Below are positions 17,113-19,329 of a stretch of DNA of 19,329 nt, piece by piece (the first letter of the stretch is position 1; each line of letters starts with the position of its first letter). Both the position numbers and the translations under genes were made by a program. The stretch comes from Clostridia bacterium (lineage in GTDB: Bacteria; Bacillota; Clostridia; TANB77; CAG-508): the NCBI GenBank assembly GCA_900753245.1, contig CAADYJ010000023.1, positions 1 to 19,329 of the forward strand, given 5' to 3'. Below the pieces are notes generated by a model, which saw only the letters and a list, made by a program, of their open reading frames with translations, ran no database searches and was not told where the DNA came from.

Positions 17113-18128
17113 TTATCCCATTTTATAAAATAATTTATCTGTCAAATTTTTTGTATTTGCTATTTTCATATAACCTATATGTCCGCACAAATACTTTTTA
17201 GCTTCCTTACTGCTTATTTCTCCTATTCTTATTTTATACTTTAGTTCTTTTAACTTATTTTTTAATTTTCTTTTACCGTCTATCTCTTATTTTTAATCTA
17301 TACTCATTTATTTTGTATCCACAAAAATTTACACCTTGTTTATTTTTAAATATCTGTGTTTTTTGATTCAACTCTAAGTATAAAATATCTTTTAAAAACT
17401 TTCTTATTTTATGCAAAATTTCCTTTGCTTCTTCTTTTGTTTTTACTAATATTATACTATCATCCATATATCTAAAATAATATTTACAATGTAATTTATG
17501 TTTTACATATTGGTCTACTTCATTTAAATATATATTTGCAAACATTTGTGAAGTATAGTTTCCTATTGCTAATCCACACTTTCCTTCATTTGAATATATA
17601 ATTTTCTTTAACAATTTCATTAATTTTATATCTTCTATTTTTTTATTTAAAATATAGTATAATTTATCTTTATTTATATTTTGAAAAAACTTTGTTACGT
17701 CCATTTTTAGTATATAGTACTCTGACCATATATTTTTACAATGTTTCATTGCTTTTTGAACATCTAAACAAGCTTTATGCATTCCTTTATCTTTTAAGCA
17801 AGCATAAGAAGTTGAAATAAATGTCGGTACAAAATATGGTTCTAAAAAATTGTCTACTACCCATCTATGTACAATTCTATCTATGTATTTACTTTTTTCT
17901 ATTTTTCTTAATTTTGGTTCTTTAATATAAAAAGTATAATAACCTCCGATGTTTATATTCTCCTATAGATAAATTTTTATATAACCACATTATATATTCT
18001 TCCTTTTTTATATTAAATTTTATTATTTCTTTTCTGTAACCCTTTCCTCTTTTACTTAAATTGTGAGCTTTCATCAAATTTTCATATGATAATTTTTTGT
18101 CATACTCATTTCTTATTGTTCTTGCCAT
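17113..18128 (-). CDS. DGR reverse transcriptase (two +1 recoding sites)
   Basis: Error-prone reverse transcriptase that copies TR RNA with adenine-specific mutagenesis. Fingers motifs: FYIKEPKLRKI and STSYACLKDKGMHKA; palm: YYILKMDVTKFF (first catalytic Asp), IGNYTSQMFANIYL (the IGxxxSQ block characteristic of DGR RTs) and YFRYMDDSIIL with the YMDD site at 17459-17470; then GVNFCGYKIN. No intron maturase or endonuclease domain follows. Reading through needs two +1 shifts, at CGG 17946-17948 (restores GGYYTFYIKEP) and at CGG 17276-17278 (restores GKRKLKNKLKELK to the stop at 17113). The combined protein is about 337 residues, normal for the family. It overlaps the avd end by 23 bases and ends 3 bases before TR. 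The ATG at 18128 is the likely start but its ribosome site is not strong. Confidence 0.93.
17276..17278 (-). other. +1 recoding site 2 in DGR RT (AGA CGG TAA)
   Basis: The zero-frame CGG is followed at once by TAA. Skipping the C gives GGT AAA AGA AAA TTA and a 55-codon C-terminal extension with the basic, helical thumb-like sequence expected of DGR RTs, ending KLFYKMG. This is the only site where the four-base unit is CGGT rather than CGGA. Confidence 0.78.
17946..17948 (-). other. +1 recoding site 1 in DGR RT (CAT CGG A)
   Basis: The zero-frame CGG follows CAT, and a TAA comes seven codons after it. Dropping the C gives GGA GGT TAT TAT ACT TTT TAT ATT AAA GAA CCA, restoring the fingers-domain stretch with IKEPK and linking to the frame with the YMDD site. 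Confidence 0.86.
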
Positions 18129-18468
18129 AATATCTTATTAGTCCCCCAACAATTTTTCCTATTTCATGAATTTTTTCTATACAAACTAAAAATTTCTTTT
18201 CATCTATCCATCTATTTTCTTTCATTATTCTTAATAGTATTCTTTGATAATTTAATTTACTATCTATTCTATTTAAAATAGTATTTCTTTCATCTATCTT
18301 TGATTTATTTATATATAATATTTCTTCTAGCATTTTATAAATATTATTTTTATATTCTGTTCCTATGCTAAACTTTTCTGTTCTTGGTAGTTTAATTATT
18401 ATGTTTAAAACATATTTTATATAATCTTCTATTTTTGGTATTAATATTAATTCTCTTTCATCTTTCAT
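18106..18468 (-). CDS. avd: DGR accessory variability determinant (Avd-like four-helix bundle)
   Basis: Small basic helical protein that binds the DGR RT and TR RNA and is needed for mutagenic homing. The 120 residues are all helical, with the family features KLPRTEKFSIGTEYKNNIYKM (about 26-46), a central RIDSKLNYQRILLRIMKE and the ending IHEIGKIVGGLIRYYGKNNKK, where the GG-aliphatic-I motif is typical of Avd. The ATG follows AAAGGAAT, which overlaps the end of the MutS-like gene, 8 bases after that stop. The 3' end overlaps the RT start by 23 bases, so the two are probably translated together. Confidence 0.9.
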   Translation of the reverse strand: MKDERELILIPKIEDYIKYVLNIIIKLPRTEKFSIGTEYKNNIYKMLEEILYINKSKIDERNTILNRIDSKLNYQRILLRIMKENRWIDEKKFLVCIEKIHEIGKIVGGLIRYYGKNNKK

Positions 18469-18476
18469 ATATAGTT

Positions 18477-18878
18477 TTATTCCTTTTTTAACGTTTTTAA
18501 TACAGCCAATATATATTTGTCTTCTTTATATTTACTTAAACCTTTACAATTTAAGCAGTTAATATTCTTATTACTTTCTTTATGCTTTTTTCCTATTTTA
18601 CTACATACCTCTATTAGTTCATTTTTTTCATTATTAATATCATATATAATATATGAATAATTAATTTCATTTAATTTTTCTATATACTTTTCTAATGAAT
18701 TTACTGGAAAACCAACTTTACAAATATTATTTTTAAAGCAATTACATTTTAAATCTATTTTTTTATGTAAAAACACTGCATCTTCTTCTGTTGCTATATA
18801 GAATGCTCCTAATTTTATTATTACTATCTTTCCTTTATTTTTTTCTTTTAATATTTCTAACATATTACTAAAACTCAT
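18477..18878 (-). CDS. MutS domain-I-like DGR accessory protein
   Basis: About 133 residues from the ATG at 18878. Residues 10-90 resemble the N-terminal mismatch-recognition domain of MutS: KIVIIKLGAFYIATEEDAVF (compare the FKxGxFYE pattern of MutS), DLKCNCFKNNICKVGFP, and SYIIYDINN. The DNA-handling core and ATPase domains are absent. A Cys pair (CLNCKG) lies near the end. MutS-like single-domain genes are known as accessory genes in some DGRs; their role is not established. The frame stays open to 18995, but that stretch is the terminator repeat, so I take 18878, preceded by AAAGAAAGG. It ends 8 bases before avd. Confidence 0.8.
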   Translation of the reverse strand: MSFSNMLEILKEKNKGKIVIIKLGAFYIATEEDAVFLHKKIDLKCNCFKNNICKVGFPVNSLEKYIEKLNEINYSYIIYDINNEKNELIEVCSKIGKKHKESNKNINCLNCKGLSKYKEDKYILAVLKTLKKE

Positions 18879-18921
18879 ATATTTTACTACCTTTCTTTTT
18901 TGTGTTGTCTTTTTTTGAAAC

Positions 18922-18946
18922 AAAAAAAGACGCCACGCTAGTGGCG
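18922..18946 (-). terminator. Intrinsic terminator after the DGR target gene
   Basis: On the minus strand, CGCCAC TAGC GTGGCG forms a 6-bp GC stem with a 4-base loop, followed by TCTTTTTTT. It would end transcription of the target gene before the accessory genes, so the two may be regulated separately. Confidence 0.75.
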
Positions 18947-18958
18947 CCACGCTAGTGG
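18931..18958. repeat. Tandem 14-bp repeat
   Basis: Two exact head-to-tail copies of CGCCACGCTAGTGG. Each copy is nearly self-complementary (CCAC gcta GTGG), and the junction GTGGCGCCAC is a perfect palindrome. One copy forms the stem of the terminator above. It is strongly GC-rich against its surroundings. Confidence 0.9.
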
Positions 18959-19003
18959 AAAATTTTGAACCTACTGGCTTCGCCAATAAATTCAAAATTT
19001 TCC
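18957..19003. repeat. Perfect 13-bp inverted repeat in the VR-downstream block
   Basis: GGAAAATTTTGAA and TTCAAAATTTTCC enclose 21 bases that contain a small GGC TTC GCC hairpin. Together with the 14-bp repeats it looks like a dispersed extragenic element often seen in low-GC Bacillota (from memory, not checked). Confidence 0.85.
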
Positions 19004-19006
19004 ATC

Positions 19007-19036
19007 TTAGCGTACTCCGTTCGCTAATATGCGAAC
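19007..19036. repeat. Two overlapping, mutually exclusive hairpins downstream of VR
   Basis: TTAGCG (19007-19012) can pair with CGCTAA (19022-19027), or GTTCGC (19019-19024) can pair with GCGAAC (19031-19036, 6-base loop). The nearer one ends 72 bases from the VR end. Some DGRs need a hairpin or cruciform just downstream of VR for homing; whether this one serves that role is unknown. Confidence 0.6.
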
Positions 19037-19097
19037 TTTAAATTATTTTTTATATTTGATACACTATACTTTATATCTTGCTTAACAGAGCTCAGGG

Positions 19098-19329
19098 CTA
19101 CATATAAAGTGTGGGCCTAAACGTATCGCGCTCGCAGCTATGAGTCGCATAGAAGCTGATGCTACGATTGCTCGCGCAATCACGGCTATCGTTGTAATAG
19201 CCACCCCTAACAGTACAAGGGTAAGCAGAAGAGCTAAGGACGTAAGTAGAGTATTCTGTTGTCCATTCATAAGTATTTGATGCCATATCATTTATTTTAC
19301 ATTTTTCATCATTATTGTTACCCGTATTC
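19098..19329 (-). CDS. DGR target protein, C-terminal part (FGE/C-type-lectin-like variable domain; 5' end outside window)
   Basis: The frame is open from the window edge to a TAG at 19098 and encodes the last 76 residues of a larger protein. The sequence has the pattern of formylglycine-generating-enzyme/C-type-lectin-fold DGR targets: NDMASNTYEWTTEYS, RGGYYNDS, and the terminal TFRPTLYM. Conserved framework residues (RGG, RPTL) sit at TR positions lacking adenine, while surface positions corresponding to TR Asn codons vary (Y, V, S, L, D, R, C, H). Such domains bind ligands and are displayed on phage or cell surfaces. The N-terminus, and so export signals, lie outside. An alternative frame over the same bases lacks these motifs and was rejected. 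Confidence 0.92.
   Translation of the reverse strand, partial: NTGNNNDEKCKINDMASNTYEWTTEYSTYVLSSSAYPCTVRGGYYNDSRDCASNRSISFYATHSCERDTFRPTLYM
19108..19255 (-). repeat. DGR variable repeat (VR)
   Basis: A 148-bp copy of the TR at 16965-17109 (145 bp), inside the 3' end of the target gene. About 29 differences fall at TR adenines (coding strand): by my count 13 to G, 11 to T and 5 to C. VR has one extra codon within the AAC run and one non-adenine change (19240). Identity with the TR stops at 19108 on the 3' side and 19255 on the 5' side. Confidence 0.95.

Noticed and set aside
458..17948. Classical P-site slippage signal (prfB or antizyme type)
   Set aside because: The codons before CGG are all different and mostly cannot re-pair one base on; no shared Shine-Dalgarno-like stimulator or stop codon at the shift was seen, except the TAA directly after CGG at 17273.
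458..18128. Calling polC, rseP, trmD, rimM and the RT pseudogenes
   Set aside because: Both halves of each gene are well conserved, the break is always the same codon and direction, and several of these genes are usually essential.
17113..18128. Group II intron or retron reverse transcriptase
   Set aside because: The IGxxxSQ block, the neighbouring avd and a matching TR/VR pair identify a DGR; there is no maturase or endonuclease domain and no intron RNA structure was seen.
18879..18995. Longer N-terminus of the MutS-like protein (start at 18995)
   Set aside because: The extra 39 codons are just a translation of the inverted and tandem repeat block and terminator; the ATG at 18878 has a proper ribosome site.
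19082..19291. Alternative hydrophobic reading frame over the VR
   Set aside because: It lacks the lectin-fold motifs; the frame ending FRPTLYM matches DGR targets and puts the variation on Asn codons of TR.

Overview
The window is AT-rich and reads as the chromosome of a low-GC Bacillota, most likely an uncultured Clostridia. The support is a Gram-positive PolC, an LPxTG surface protein beside a sortase, strong AGGAGG-type ribosome binding sites, and the gene order ylxM-ffh-rpsP-khpA-rimM-trmD-rplS. The genus cannot be named from this sequence alone. Apart from one sortase gene, everything is on the minus strand, so the biological order runs from high to low coordinates.

Layout from the right edge: (1) 16.9-19.3 kb is a diversity-generating retroelement (DGR). 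It has the C-terminus of a target protein with its variable repeat (VR), a terminator-bearing repeat block, a MutS-domain-I-like accessory gene, avd, the DGR reverse transcriptase, and the template repeat (TR) 3 bases after the RT stop. TR and VR differ at about 29 positions that are A in TR on the coding strand. (2) 16.5-16.8 kb holds a small OB-fold-like gene. (3) 12.3-16.5 kb is a translation/secretion operon: ylxM, ffh, rpsP, khpA, rimM, trmD, rplS, ending in a strong hairpin. (4) 11.0-12.1 kb holds a small LPQTG wall-anchored protein and a convergent sortase sharing one bidirectional terminator. (5) 1-10.9 kb holds pyrH, frr, uppS, cdsA, rseP, a gene for an 857-residue coiled-coil protein, and polC, which runs off the left edge.

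The most striking feature runs across the window. Five genes (polC, rseP, trmD, rimM and the DGR RT, which has two sites) are each broken by exactly +1. At all six sites the zero-frame codon is CGG, and skipping its C restores a Gly codon (GGA five times, GGT once) and the normal protein. At least in polC and trmD that Gly is a family-conserved residue. Scanning by eye, I found no in-frame CGG in any gene outside these six sites, although CGG occurs often in other frames. Four of the genes are housekeeping genes, so ordinary pseudogene decay is unlikely. The pattern suggests recoding: CGG not read as Arg, with +1 frameshifting or four-base decoding of CGGN as glycine. The main alternative is a systematic sequencing or assembly artefact. 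The DGR RT follows the same rule as the host genes.
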